Of a stretch of DNA of 64,000 nt, positions 25,321-33,665 are shown piece by piece. The notes under the pieces were generated by a model that had not been told where the DNA came from, searched no databases, and saw only the letters and a program-made list of their open reading frames with translations. This DNA is from Streptomyces gardneri. Its GTDB lineage: Bacteria; Actinomycetota; Actinomycetes; Streptomycetales; Streptomycetaceae. The position numbers and the translations under genes are program-made. Location of the stretch: positions 1 to 64,000 of the forward strand of contig NZ_BJMN01000017.1 of NCBI RefSeq assembly GCF_006539185.1, read 5' to 3'. The first letter of the stretch is position 1, and each line of letters begins with the position of its first letter.

Positions 25321-26163
25321 ATGAGTCCCCGAGCCGCCCACGGACGTCGCACACACCGCGCCCCACGTCGCCCGCGCGTCACAGCGGCCGCGGCGGGCCT
25401 CAGTATCCTGGCCGTCGCCGCCGCCTGCCTTGCAGGCACCGAACTCGCCGGCTCCGCGCACGAAAAGGCCGAATCCGTCGCCATGGGAGGCGACTCGCCT
25501 GACCCGACGCCGACCACCAGGCCCCCGACCACCGCATCGCCGACCACCAGGCCGCCGACCACCGCATCGCCGACCGCACCGACGTCCCCGTCAGCCGCCC
25601 CGCACACCCCGAAGACCCTCTCCACCACGCCGATGCCCCCCTCGGCCACCCCACCGCCCTCGGCCACCGCCAGGGCGGCTGGACCTTCCGCGTCCCAGGG
25701 CGCGCGGAAGCCCAGGCCCGCGCCCCCGGCCACCGCGAAGCCGCCGGCCACCGAGCCCGACAGCAGTACGCGCCCGGCAGGCGGCGGCGAGGCCGAGGAG
25801 GTCGTACGCCTCGTGAACGTCGAACGCGCAGCGGCGGGCTGCAAGGCCCTGACGGTCGACGCCGACCTCACCGAGGCGGCCCAGGACTACACCGACGCCA
25901 TGGCCGCCACCGGCAACTTCTCCCACACGGGAACCGACGGCTCCCAGCCGCAGGACCGCATCGAGGCGGCCGGATACACCTGGTCACGGTCCGGCGAGAA
26001 CATAGCCAAGGGACAGGCCGACGCGGCCGCCGTCATGGACGCCTGGATGCACAGCCCCGGCCACCGGGCCAACATCCTCAACTGCGGCTTCACCGAGATC
26101 GGCGTCGGCGTCAGCACCGACGGAGGCCCCTGGTGGACCCAGGACTTCGGCACTCCCTCCTGA
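25321..26163 (+). CDS. Secreted CAP/SCP-domain protein with Pro/Thr-rich linker
   Basis: 280 residues. A signal peptide or anchor (AAAAGLSILAVAAACLAG) is followed by ~110 residues of Pro/Thr/Ser/Ala linker and a C-terminal CAP domain (about 160-280): LVNVERAAAGCKAL, AAQDYTDAMAATGNFSHTGTDG (His), GENIAKGQ (Glu) and WMHSPGHRANILN (His-rich motif), with WWTQDFGTP at the end. Two Cys (GCKAL, LNCGF) may pair. CAP proteins such as YkwD are secreted; some bind lipids or are proteases or nucleases. ATG 25321 has GGAGG upstream. Promoter B suggests shared control with the redox operon. Confidence 0.88.
   Translation: MSPRAAHGRRTHRAPRRPRVTAAAAGLSILAVAAACLAGTELAGSAHEKAESVAMGGDSPDPTPTTRPPTTASPTTRPPTTASPTAPTSPSAAPHTPKTLSTTPMPPSATPPPSATARAAGPSASQGARKPRPAPPATAKPPATEPDSSTRPAGGGEAEEVVRLVNVERAAAGCKALTVDADLTEAAQDYTDAMAATGNFSHTGTDGSQPQDRIEAAGYTWSRSGENIAKGQADAAAVMDAWMHSPGHRANILNCGFTEIGVGVSTDGGPWWTQDFGTPS
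25511..25570 (+). repeat. Two tandem 30-bp units in the CAP-protein linker
   Basis: Units 25511-25540 and 25541-25570 differ by one base and encode Thr/Pro-rich decapeptides (TTRPPTTASP). They keep the reading frame, so copy number could vary and alter linker length. Confidence 0.8.
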
Positions 26164-26170
26164 GTCCTCC

Positions 26171-26878
26171 TCAGCGCGGCGCCACCAGCTTGATGCCCAC
26201 CCCGCGCACGGTGCGCAGATAGCGCGGTGCCGAGGCCCGTTCGCCGAGCTTGCGGCGCAGCGCCGACACGTGCACGTCGATGGTCTGGTCCTCGATGTAG
26301 GACTCCTGCCAGACCTCCGCGAGCAGCCGGTGCCGGGACACCACCGTGCCGGCGTGCCGGGCGAGAAAGGCCAGCAGGTCGAACTCCCGGCGCGTGAGGA
26401 CCAGTTCACGCCCCGCCAGATAAGCCGAACGCGCCGGCGGATCCACGGTCAGCTCACCGACCGTCACCAGACTCGATGGATCGGCGGGTGGGGCCTGTCC
26501 GGCGGCCGCGGCGGGGACCGCGGTGCGCCGCAGTACCGCCGAGAGCCGGGCCAGGAGCTGCGCCCCGGAGAACGGCTTGACGAGGTAGTCGTCGGCGCCC
26601 GCGTTCAGGAGCTTGACGATCTCGCTCTCGTCGTCGCGGGCGGTCGCGACCACCACGGGCACGTTCGATATCCCGCGGATCATGCGGAGCGCGTCGCCGC
26701 CGTCGAGATCGGGCAGGCCGAGGTCCAGCACCACCGCGTCCAGCGAACCCTGCGCGACCTCGCGCAGCGCGCCGAACCCATCGCCCGTGCTGCGCACCGC
26801 ATGGCCGTGCTCCGCCAGGATCTCCATCAGCGAGGCACGGATGCTGGGGTCGTCTTCGACCACGAGTACGCAGGGCAT
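26171..26878 (-). CDS. OmpR/PhoB-family response regulator without adjacent kinase
   Basis: 235 residues. Receiver domain: VLVVEDDPSIR acidic pair, VVLDLGLPDLDG phospho-Asp (about residue 51), VVVATARDDE, and DDYLVKPFSG with the conserved Lys. C-terminal winged helix (about 135-230) with DQTIDVHVSALRRKLGERA and the hairpin VRGVGIKL. Convergent with the CAP gene (7 bp between stops). Regulators of this family bind direct repeats at 11-bp steps, which matches promoters A and B; the kinase ending the redox operon is the nearest unpaired candidate. ATG 26878 preferred; GTG 26887 possible. Confidence 0.9.
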   Translation of the reverse strand: MPCVLVVEDDPSIRASLMEILAEHGHAVRSTGDGFGALREVAQGSLDAVVLDLGLPDLDGGDALRMIRGISNVPVVVATARDDESEIVKLLNAGADDYLVKPFSGAQLLARLSAVLRRTAVPAAAAGQAPPADPSSLVTVGELTVDPPARSAYLAGRELVLTRREFDLLAFLARHAGTVVSRHRLLAEVWQESYIEDQTIDVHVSALRRKLGERASAPRYLRTVRGVGIKLVAPR

Positions 26879-27184
26879 GGCCGACACCCTACAACCGGCC
26901 GTCCGCCATCCGGACAGCCCTCACCAGGGCCCGATTCCGGGCGGGGCCTTCCGGATCACGGGTGATCCCGTCGCTCGCTTCGGCGGACAGGAAGACGAGC
27001 CCGTTCGGGAGCCGGTCGGCGACAGTCACACCAGTCGCCGGGCTGGGACCGGCATTGTGGAGGGGGTCTCGGCGCCGGCGACGAGGGCACGGTCGTATGC
27101 CGTGTCCGCAACCTCCCAGCGCTCAGCGAGGACAAGCGTGGTCGCCCTCGGCCCACCTCGCACTCAAGGAGCACCCACCCGTCA
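26879..27184. other. Gap upstream of the orphan response regulator
   Basis: About 300 bp. No gene recognised, and no copy of the triple 11-bp repeat is visible, so the regulator does not obviously control itself through such a site. Confidence 0.5.
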
Positions 27185-28273
27185 TCAGGGAGCGGGGTCC
27201 GGGGAGAGGTGGATCCGGGCCGCTACCGGAAGGTGGTCGCTGGCCGTCGCGGGGAGGGTCCATGCCGAAGCGGCCCGGACGCCCCCCAGAAGGATCTGGT
27301 CGATCCGGACGGCCGGCAGGCGCGCTGGCCAGGTGAAGCCGAAGCCCGCGCCCGCCGCGGCCTGTGCGGAGACGAGACGGTCGGTGAGGGGCCGCAGTGC
27401 GCGGTCGTCGGTGGAGCCGTTGAGGTCGCCCATGACGACGACGCGCCGGACGGGCTCGGCCCGTACCTCCGCCGCCAGCAGGCCCAGGGCCTCGTCGCGC
27501 GCCCCGGCGGTGAATCCGGCAGGGCCCACGCGGACGGACGGCAGGTGGGCGACGTACACGGCCAGCCGCCCGCCGGGCGCGTCCACCGTGGCCCGCATCG
27601 CCCGCGTCCACGGCATGATCGGCACGGCCCGTGCGTCCCTCAGCGGATGGACGCTCCACAGGCCCACCGTGCCTTGGTAGAAGTGGTACGGGTAGGCCTC
27701 CGCCAGGGCCTGCTCGTATGCGGGCGCCGTGGCCGGGCTCAGTTCCTCCAGCGCCAGTACGTCCGCTCCGGCGGCGAGCAGGCTCCGCACGGTTCCCCCC
27801 GGGTCGGGGTTGGCCTGGTTGACGTTGTGGCTGACCAGCGTGAGGTCCCCGCTGGGGGACGTCTTGTCGGCGAGGGCTCCGCCGAAGACCGTCAGCCAGG
27901 CCACCGCCGGCACCACCAGGGCCACCGCCGCCGCCACCGGCGCCCGCCGCAGCAGGGCTGCGGCCACCAGCACGGGCACGGCCAGCGCGCTCCAGGGCAT
28001 GAGGGTCTCGGCCAGACTGCTCAGCCGTCCGGGCAGCCTGGGGAGCAGCCCGTGGCCCGCGACGCTCACCGCGACAAGGACGGAGCAGCCCGTGACCGCC
28101 GCCCCGGGGCGCCGCCACCACCGGAGGCGCGACCCGGCGTCCGCCGCGTGGTCCGAGGGCCCGGGGGCGCGGCCCGGGCCGACAGCTGTGCCGTCCGCCC
28201 CGGTGGAGGGAATGGTCTGTGCCGCCGTGCCGTCCGGCGCCGAGGCGAGGTCCGGGCGTGTCGTCGCCGTCAT
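27185..28273 (-). CDS. Membrane endonuclease/exonuclease/phosphatase-family protein
   Basis: 362 residues. Three or four membrane helices in the first ~155 residues, then an EEP domain: TLVSHNVNQANPD, DVLALEELSP (Glu metal ligand), VYVAHLPSV, VVMGDLNGSTDDRAL (GDxN) and TASDHLPVAARI (SDH). These residues are the Mg-dependent hydrolase site, probably facing outside. Family members cleave nucleic acids, phospholipids or phosphoesters. ATG 28273 overlaps the carboxypeptidase stop (ATGA), so the two are coupled, pointing to an envelope role. Confidence 0.85.
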   Translation of the reverse strand: MTATTRPDLASAPDGTAAQTIPSTGADGTAVGPGRAPGPSDHAADAGSRLRWWRRPGAAVTGCSVLVAVSVAGHGLLPRLPGRLSSLAETLMPWSALAVPVLVAAALLRRAPVAAAVALVVPAVAWLTVFGGALADKTSPSGDLTLVSHNVNQANPDPGGTVRSLLAAGADVLALEELSPATAPAYEQALAEAYPYHFYQGTVGLWSVHPLRDARAVPIMPWTRAMRATVDAPGGRLAVYVAHLPSVRVGPAGFTAGARDEALGLLAAEVRAEPVRRVVVMGDLNGSTDDRALRPLTDRLVSAQAAAGAGFGFTWPARLPAVRIDQILLGGVRAASAWTLPATASDHLPVAARIHLSPDPAP

Positions 28274-29223
28274 CGTTCCCCGCCCTCCGTTCCGGCGGCG
28301 GCCAGCCGGTCGCGGACGGAGGTGAGCAGGCCGCGGCTGGCGTCGACGGCGGCCCGGAGCCCCTCGGCGGGCGTCGTGTTCGCCCGCTGGTGCAGGACGG
28401 CGCCCACCAGCAGCCGGGGCGTACCGCCGACGCGCACCTCGCAGGCCCACAGGAGGTTCCCGCCCGCCAGGGTGCTGGAGCCGGTCTTCACGCCGAGGAC
28501 GCCCGGGGTGTCCAGCAGGGGATTGGTGTTGGTGATCGTCCCGAGGCCGGGGACGATGGTCTCGCGGGTGGCCACGACCGCCCGGAAGACCGGGTCCTCC
28601 ATCGCGGCCCGCGTCAGCCGCAGCTGGTCGGCCGCGGTGCTCGTGGTCGTCGGCTCGATGCCGCTCGACCCCGTGTAGACAGTGTCCTCCATGCCGAGCC
28701 GTCCGGCGGCGCGCCGCATCTTCGCCACGAAGGCTGCCTGGCTGCCGGAGTCCCAGCGGGCCAGCAGACGGGCGACGTTGTTTCCGGAGGGGATCAGGAG
28801 CAGTTCCAGGAGCCGGCGCTGGGAGTAGCGTTCGCCAGGCCGTACAGGGACGGTCGACTCGCCGCCGACCCCCGCCTCGTGCGCGGCCGTCCGATCCACT
28901 TCGATCAGGGGGCCTTCCTCGTCAGGCCGCAGCGGGTGCTCCTTGAGGATGACGTAGGCGGTCATCACCTTCGTCAGGCTCGCGATCGGTACAGGCCGCC
29001 GCCCGCCCCGCTCGCCCAGCGAACCGGTCCCTTCGAGCTCGACGGCGCTCTGGCCGTCGTGCGGCCACGGGAGCGGGCCGATGTCGGAAACCGGCAGTCG
29101 CTCGTCACCCGGCACGGGAGGCGCGCCGGAAGGGGAGGCGACAGCGATGCCCAGCGCCGTCAACAGGGCCAGGGACACGGCACCGCCGACGAGGCGATGA
29201 CGGGGGGTACGGGGAAGGGACAC
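28270..29223 (-). CDS. Serine D-Ala-D-Ala carboxypeptidase (penicillin-binding protein, S11)
   Basis: 317 residues. After an N-terminal helix (signal or anchor) the catalytic domain carries all three motifs: PIASLTKVMTAY (SxxK), LIPSGNNVARLL (SGN) and GVKTGSSTLAG (KTG). Such enzymes trim the terminal D-Ala from peptidoglycan stem peptides outside the membrane. GTG 29223 follows GGAGG; the longer frame to 29295 lacks a ribosome site. It lies downstream of a CseB/CseC-like pair and is coupled to the EEP gene, suggesting cell-wall stress control. Confidence 0.9.
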   Translation of the reverse strand: MSLPRTPRHRLVGGAVSLALLTALGIAVASPSGAPPVPGDERLPVSDIGPLPWPHDGQSAVELEGTGSLGERGGRRPVPIASLTKVMTAYVILKEHPLRPDEEGPLIEVDRTAAHEAGVGGESTVPVRPGERYSQRRLLELLLIPSGNNVARLLARWDSGSQAAFVAKMRRAAGRLGMEDTVYTGSSGIEPTTTSTAADQLRLTRAAMEDPVFRAVVATRETIVPGLGTITNTNPLLDTPGVLGVKTGSSTLAGGNLLWACEVRVGGTPRLLVGAVLHQRANTTPAEGLRAAVDASRGLLTSVRDRLAAAGTEGGER

Positions 29224-29656
29224 GGGCCGCCTCCAGGGGCTGCGGTACGGGATCGGTACGGCAGCAAGACTCCGGGGACGAGGTCTCCGTCCCACGGTCG
29301 GGAGAGCGCGGCCCGCGCTCGGGAACCCATCGGTCGTGTATCAACGGGGCGGCGGCGAGTGGACGTGCGCCGGCCGTCGAGTTCGACATATCGGTGGGCG
29401 GGACCCCGGCCGGGCGACACGGAAGGAGTGCGCGTCGCGCTGGGCGGCCGTCCAGGCGAAGGTGAGCGATACGGCGGGCCCCTCGTCGGCGGACGGGCCG
29501 TCCCCGGACGGCGGAGCCTCCCCACCGGCGGGCCGTCCGGGGTGCGGGGACGTACGCCGACAGGTCGCCGTCCCGGGACGGCGAGGGTCGTGCCTCGACG
29601 GGCAGGCCGCCCCGGCCGGCCGGGCCACCCACAGGCGGTCCGTCCCAGGGACGGGG
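29224..29656. other. Gap between carboxypeptidase and histidine kinase
   Basis: About 430 bp, no gene recognised. It must hold the promoter or readthrough leader of the carboxypeptidase-EEP pair; no clear boxes or 11-bp repeats were seen. Confidence 0.45.
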
Positions 29657-30913
29657 TCACGCCTCGGACGGTGGCCCGTCCTGCGGCAGGCTCAGGGTCG
29701 CGACCGCCCCTCCGTCCGGGGCGTTGGCGAAGTCCAGGATCGCCCCGATCACCCTCGCCTGGCCGGACGCGATCGTCAGGCCCAGGCCGTGCCCGTGCCC
29801 CCGCTCGGCCGTCCCCGTACGGAACCGCTGGGGGCCGTGGGACAGCAGGTCGGCCGGGAAGCCGGGGCCGTGGTCCCGAACGGTCACCGTCCGGCCGGCG
29901 ACGGCGACTTCCACCGGGCCCGCGCCGTGCCGGTGGGCGTTGACGACCAGGTTGGAGACGATGCGGTCCAGACGCCGGGGGTCCGACTCGACCACCGCCG
30001 CCTCCCGTTCGGTCACCCGCGCCGCGAGGCCCGTCCGCGCCACCGAGTCCCGGACGAGGGCGGCCAGGTCGACCGGTCCCGGCTGGGACGTCTCGGCGCC
30101 CGCATCGAGCCGGGAGATCTCGAGGAGATCCTCCACAAGGTCGCGCAGCACCCGCACCCGGCTCTGGACCATGTCCGTCACCTCGCCCTCGGGCAGTAGT
30201 TCCGCCGAGGTGACCAGGCCCATCAGCGGGGTGCGCAGCTCGTGTGCGACGTCGGCGGTGAAGCGCTGCTCGGTGTCGATCCGCCGCTGGAGGCTGTCGG
30301 CCATCGAGTCGACCACGGCCGAGATCTCGGCGACCTCGTCGCCCCCGCGAACCGTCCCCGTCCGGGCGTCGAGGTCGCCCGCCGTGATGCGGCGGGCCGT
30401 GCGGGCCACCCGACGCAGCCGCCGGGCGGGGAGTTCGGTCGCCAGGGCCGTTGCCGGGACGACGATGCCCAGGGTGAGCAGTGAGTACTTCCACATGTGA
30501 CGGTCCAGGGCCTGCCGGGTCAGCAGGTCGGCGGTCATGTCGACCTCGACCGCGTACAGCTTCCCGCCCTCCTGCCGGGCCGCCCAGAAGACGGGGGCCG
30601 GGGGCCCGTTCTCGTAGAGTGAGGCCTCGCCGCCGTGCTCGACCTGCCGCAGCAGGGCCTCGGGCAGCTCCCCGGGAGAGACCCGGGGCCCGTCCTCACC
30701 TGCGGCCGTGGCGTCCTCCAAAGCCGTCGCCAGGGCCGCGCGGGCCTTGCCCGCGCCCTCGTTCATGGACCGCCGCAGCACCGAGTCGTGCACCAGCACG
30801 CCGACCGTCAGCGCCATCGAGGTACAGGCCAGCGCCACCAGGAGGACGATCTTCCAGCGCAGCGAGCGGGAGTGCGGCACCAAGCCCGTGACCGCCCGGG
30901 GACCCCCGCTCAC
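29657..30913 (-). CDS. CseC-like sensor histidine kinase
   Basis: 418 residues. Two membrane helices (about 20-43 and 143-162) enclose an outside sensor; then HAMP (ARRITAGDLDAR), His-box RFTADVAHELRTPLMGLV, N-box NLVVNAHRHG, DHGPGF and GHGHGLGLTIA. Layout and the SRLDAGAE region resemble CseC, the envelope-stress kinase of Streptomyces, but no sigma-E gene is nearby. GTG 30913 overlaps the regulator stop (GTGA), so regulator and kinase are coupled. Confidence 0.88.
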   Translation of the reverse strand: MSGGPRAVTGLVPHSRSLRWKIVLLVALACTSMALTVGVLVHDSVLRRSMNEGAGKARAALATALEDATAAGEDGPRVSPGELPEALLRQVEHGGEASLYENGPPAPVFWAARQEGGKLYAVEVDMTADLLTRQALDRHMWKYSLLTLGIVVPATALATELPARRLRRVARTARRITAGDLDARTGTVRGGDEVAEISAVVDSMADSLQRRIDTEQRFTADVAHELRTPLMGLVTSAELLPEGEVTDMVQSRVRVLRDLVEDLLEISRLDAGAETSQPGPVDLAALVRDSVARTGLAARVTEREAAVVESDPRRLDRIVSNLVVNAHRHGAGPVEVAVAGRTVTVRDHGPGFPADLLSHGPQRFRTGTAERGHGHGLGLTIASGQARVIGAILDFANAPDGGAVATLSLPQDGPPSEA

Positions 30914-31632
30914 CGCTTCCACTTGTAGCCGAAGCCCCGGACAGTCTCGACGCGCTCGGCGCCGATCTTCTTACGAAGTCGCTGCACGCACAGGTCGACG
31001 ACCCGGGTGTCGCCGTCCCAGCCGTAGTCCCACACGTCGCGCAGCAGGGTCTGACGGTCCAGCACGATCCCGGGGTGCGCAGCGAATTCGAGCAGCAGCC
31101 GCAGCTCGGTCGGGGCGAGCGCGATCCTCTTGCCGCCCCTGCGGACCTCCAGGGCCGCGGGGTCGAGGGAGAGGTCGCCGAAGAGCAGGGGGCCGGACGG
31201 CTCCGCGGAGCCGGCCGGCTCGGGCGCCGGGGGTACGAAGGCGGCCCGGCGCAGCAGCGAACGGATCCGCGCCACCAGGACAGCGGTGTCGACGGGCTTC
31301 ACCACGTAGTCGTCGGCCCCGGCCTCCAGGCCGGACACCACGTCGAGGGCGTCGCCGCGCGCCGACATCATCAGGATCGGGTCCGTGGCCGTCTCCCGGA
31401 TGCGCCGACACAGCCCGATGCCGTCCAGGCCCGGCAGCATCACGTCGAGCAGCACCAAGTCGTGCCGCCCCTCCCGGAAGAGTTCGAGCCCGGTCAGTCC
31501 GTCGGCCGCGACGAGCACGCGGTAGCCGTAGCGCTCCAGGGTCATCGCGACGGACCGCCGGATCACCTCGTCGTCCTCGACGAGCAGGACCGTCACGGGC
31601 GCAGGCGCGGGCGCCGACACGGAATCAGACAT
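30910..31632 (-). CDS. CseB-like OmpR-family response regulator
   Basis: 240 residues. Receiver with VLLVEDDEVIR, LVLLDVMLPGLDG (phospho-Asp), ADDYVVKPVD; winged helix ending VDLCVQRLRKKIGAERVETVRGFGYKWKR. The DNA-binding half closely resembles CseB (LLLEFAAHPG, VWDYGWDGDTRVVD). With its kinase it probably controls the carboxypeptidase/EEP genes that follow on the same strand. Start ATG 31632. Confidence 0.9.
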   Translation of the reverse strand: MSDSVSAPAPAPVTVLLVEDDEVIRRSVAMTLERYGYRVLVAADGLTGLELFREGRHDLVLLDVMLPGLDGIGLCRRIRETATDPILMMSARGDALDVVSGLEAGADDYVVKPVDTAVLVARIRSLLRRAAFVPPAPEPAGSAEPSGPLLFGDLSLDPAALEVRRGGKRIALAPTELRLLLEFAAHPGIVLDRQTLLRDVWDYGWDGDTRVVDLCVQRLRKKIGAERVETVRGFGYKWKR

Positions 31633-31669
31633 GTACATCTCTCGGGCACGGGACGGGACAGGTCCTCCA

Positions 31670-32214
31670 TCATGCCTCACCCTCACGCACCCCCGGCGGC
31701 GCCGGAGGGCTGTCGGCACGCCCCCGACCTGGGCTGATACACGCCTGATACGCCACCGCGCGGTGGCCGACACACATTCGAGCCGGTACGGACACGGAGG
31801 CGGCGCGCTTGACACCGGTGGCACGGCAGCCGCTCCGGCGCCCACCATCGCCGGACGAGCTACGGGGGTTGCGAGGAGGACGGCGGCAAGTGCGGGGATG
31901 CCGGTCAAGAAGAGGGAGGAAGGTCATGTCGTGGCCCCCGCCGCGGGGGCGTCGGCGTGGACGGGTACGGAGACCTGTCACACGTGCCGCGTTCAGGAGG
32001 TGTGCAACGGCTCTGGACCGGTTCGTCAGCCTGAGGTGTCGCCCGCGCTGGGGCCACCACTCAAGAACGGCGAGGAAGGCAGAGTCACAGAAGGTCACCC
32101 GTGCCGTGTCCAGGACAAGACCGGTGTAGCCGCTATTGGCCGCGGAGGCCAGCAGCGCCCTCAGCGGGCTGATGCTGTGGTGGTCGATCTCTCCGGTGAG
32201 GTGGATGACCAGCG
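31670..32214 (-). pseudogene. STAS-domain (anti-anti-sigma-like) gene, 3' part, split by IS256-family element
   Basis: Begins directly at the element boundary with LVIHLTGEIDHHSISPL and continues through YTGLVLDTARVTFCDSAFLAVLEWW, the STAS core with the Ser that is normally phosphorylated, and RAVAHLLNAA. After that the frame runs on for ~100 Arg/Pro-rich residues to 31670, longer than normal STAS proteins (~120), so its end may also be shifted. The missing N-terminal residues are at 35047-35189. STAS antagonists bind anti-sigma kinases in partner-switching. Confidence 0.7.
32206..32214. repeat. Target-site duplication, left copy
   Basis: TGACCAGCG directly left of the element. The right copy at 35047-35056 reads TGACCAGGCG, i.e. 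the same with one extra G. An 8-9 bp duplication is what IS256-family elements make. Confidence 0.6.
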
Positions 32215-32241
32215 GAGTAATTGTCAAGACTTGTGGATCAG
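32215..32241. repeat. Left inverted repeat of the IS256-family element
   Basis: 27 bp, starts GAGTAATTG and ends GACTTGTGGATCAG; matches the right end at 23 positions. Confidence 0.75.
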
Positions 32242-32505
32242 TGAGGCACCGAAGAAGTGGGCCTTACCGAGTGACGAAACGCAGGCAGGGGCCGGTCGGG
32301 CACCGTCAGGATGTGCCTACGTTCGTGCCCTACCGACCTTCGTGGAAGGGCATGCTGGCCCACCTGCGCGGGAACTCCACGCGTCAAAGGTCACGTTCCT
32401 GCAGGTCAACGAACTCCGTCGGTTGTTCGGGACCCTGCGCCTCGTGGCCACCCGGCGTCACGGCATGCCCGCACCGTGATGCCCCGGCTGCACACTGCGG
32501 ACGGG

Positions 32506-33531
32506 CTACGTCATCAACTCGATGTGCGGATGCTCGGGCTCGGCTGGGCAGACGAACAGGTGCTGCCGGTAGCCGCTACCTATCTGGACGCCGGTCGCGT
32601 TGTAGCCGCGGTGGCCGGGGTACGGTCCAGCGCCTGGGTGGGGGTGCGGTGACCAGCTGTTGGCGTCGTCGTCCCCTTCCTCGAACGTGGCGACGGTCAT
32701 CAGAATCTCCATGCCGGTGCCGCACTCGGAGCAGTGCTGCGGGCTGGGGTCGGTAGAGCTCCAGCCAGCCCAGCCGCCCACCTTCCAGCCGGGCGCGTTG
32801 GACAGCACAAGGTCGTAGTACGTGTCCGGGGTCAGGTCTTCCTCTGCTGCCTGCGGCACACTCCACTGCTCGATCTGCTTCCGCAGTTCTTCGCTCAGCT
32901 CCAGATGGTCGGGGTACTCGGTGATCTGCTCCGGTTCGAGTACGCACGGATCCGGTAGATAGCCGTCGAACTGCACTGCGGGCGGCTCGGGGGGCGTGTC
33001 GAGGACGTCGGTGACGGCGGCTGCCGAACGCCAGAAGAGCAGGGTCCTGGGCATGATCGGATGATCGAAAGGGCACCACAGAACCTGCAGCAGGTCCTTG
33101 CCCTCCGGCGGGCTCAGATCGGGCACATCCCGTACGTACAGCTGCGCGACGGGCAGCATCGCTATGGGGCCCTCGTACGGCTGGACCGCCACCTTCACCG
33201 GATACGTTTGAGGGGGCCGGATCCGCGCCAGAGTCTCCCGCTCCTCCGGAGTCATTTCCCGGCCGTGGGAGGCGGCGAAGATCCGTCGTTCCAGCCGCAG
33301 ATCCGCCGGGGACCGGGCTGGGTTGATGCCGTCCACCACATGCGGTTCCTCGCAGTGCGGCCACGGCTCCTCGGCGGGCCACAGCAGCGGCCCGCCGATC
33401 GAGCTGTCGTGCCACGTCGGCGCCCCGGGGCGGGGGTGCAGGCGGGTCGCCGTGCGGGCCAGCGGAGCCAGTTGGGGAAAGACCGCGACAACGTCGATCG
33501 GCCGTGGCGGAGTGACAGGAGTGACATTCAT
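32506..33531 (-). CDS. DUF1963-like protein, passenger inside the IS256-family element
   Basis: 341 residues from ATG 33531. Marks of the group: SSIGGPLLWPAEEPWPHC near the N-terminus, AMLPVAQLYVRDVPDLSP, LLQVLWCPFDHP, SNAPGWKVGGWAGW, and a late Cys pair CSECGTGMEIL that may hold zinc with C-terminal HLFVCPAEPEHPH. Similar proteins are common in Streptomyces chromosomes; role unknown. Here it sits between the element's left end and the transposase, on the same strand, making it a passenger gene. Not expected to be needed for transposition. Confidence 0.75.
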   Translation of the reverse strand: MNVTPVTPPRPIDVVAVFPQLAPLARTATRLHPRPGAPTWHDSSIGGPLLWPAEEPWPHCEEPHVVDGINPARSPADLRLERRIFAASHGREMTPEERETLARIRPPQTYPVKVAVQPYEGPIAMLPVAQLYVRDVPDLSPPEGKDLLQVLWCPFDHPIMPRTLLFWRSAAAVTDVLDTPPEPPAVQFDGYLPDPCVLEPEQITEYPDHLELSEELRKQIEQWSVPQAAEEDLTPDTYYDLVLSNAPGWKVGGWAGWSSTDPSPQHCSECGTGMEILMTVATFEEGDDDANSWSPHPHPGAGPYPGHRGYNATGVQIGSGYRQHLFVCPAEPEHPHIELMT

Positions 33532-33665
33532 GGCCGCAATCTTGCCAATGACCTCTGACAACGGCCCTCGTGGCCGCCCCACGACGAGCTCGGGATCCCA
33601 CATACGTGACCGAAGCCATCACCGCAGGTCAGCACATTTCGTCGGTGGCCCTCAGTTGAGGTGGA

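Noticed and set aside
25500..25750. Pro/Thr-rich repeats in the CAP protein as a separate repeat system
   Set aside because: They are a normal low-complexity wall-spanning linker; only the two 30-bp units are a true tandem repeat.
26158..26174. CCTGAG-N4-CCTCAG at the CAP/response-regulator stop junction
   Set aside because: Resembles promoter A/B repeats, but the spacing is 10 bp, there is no third copy, and it lies at a convergent gene end.
28219..29943. 574-codon rightward frame over the carboxypeptidase
   Set aside because: Antisense shadow; the minus strand has SxxK, SGN and KTG motifs in order.
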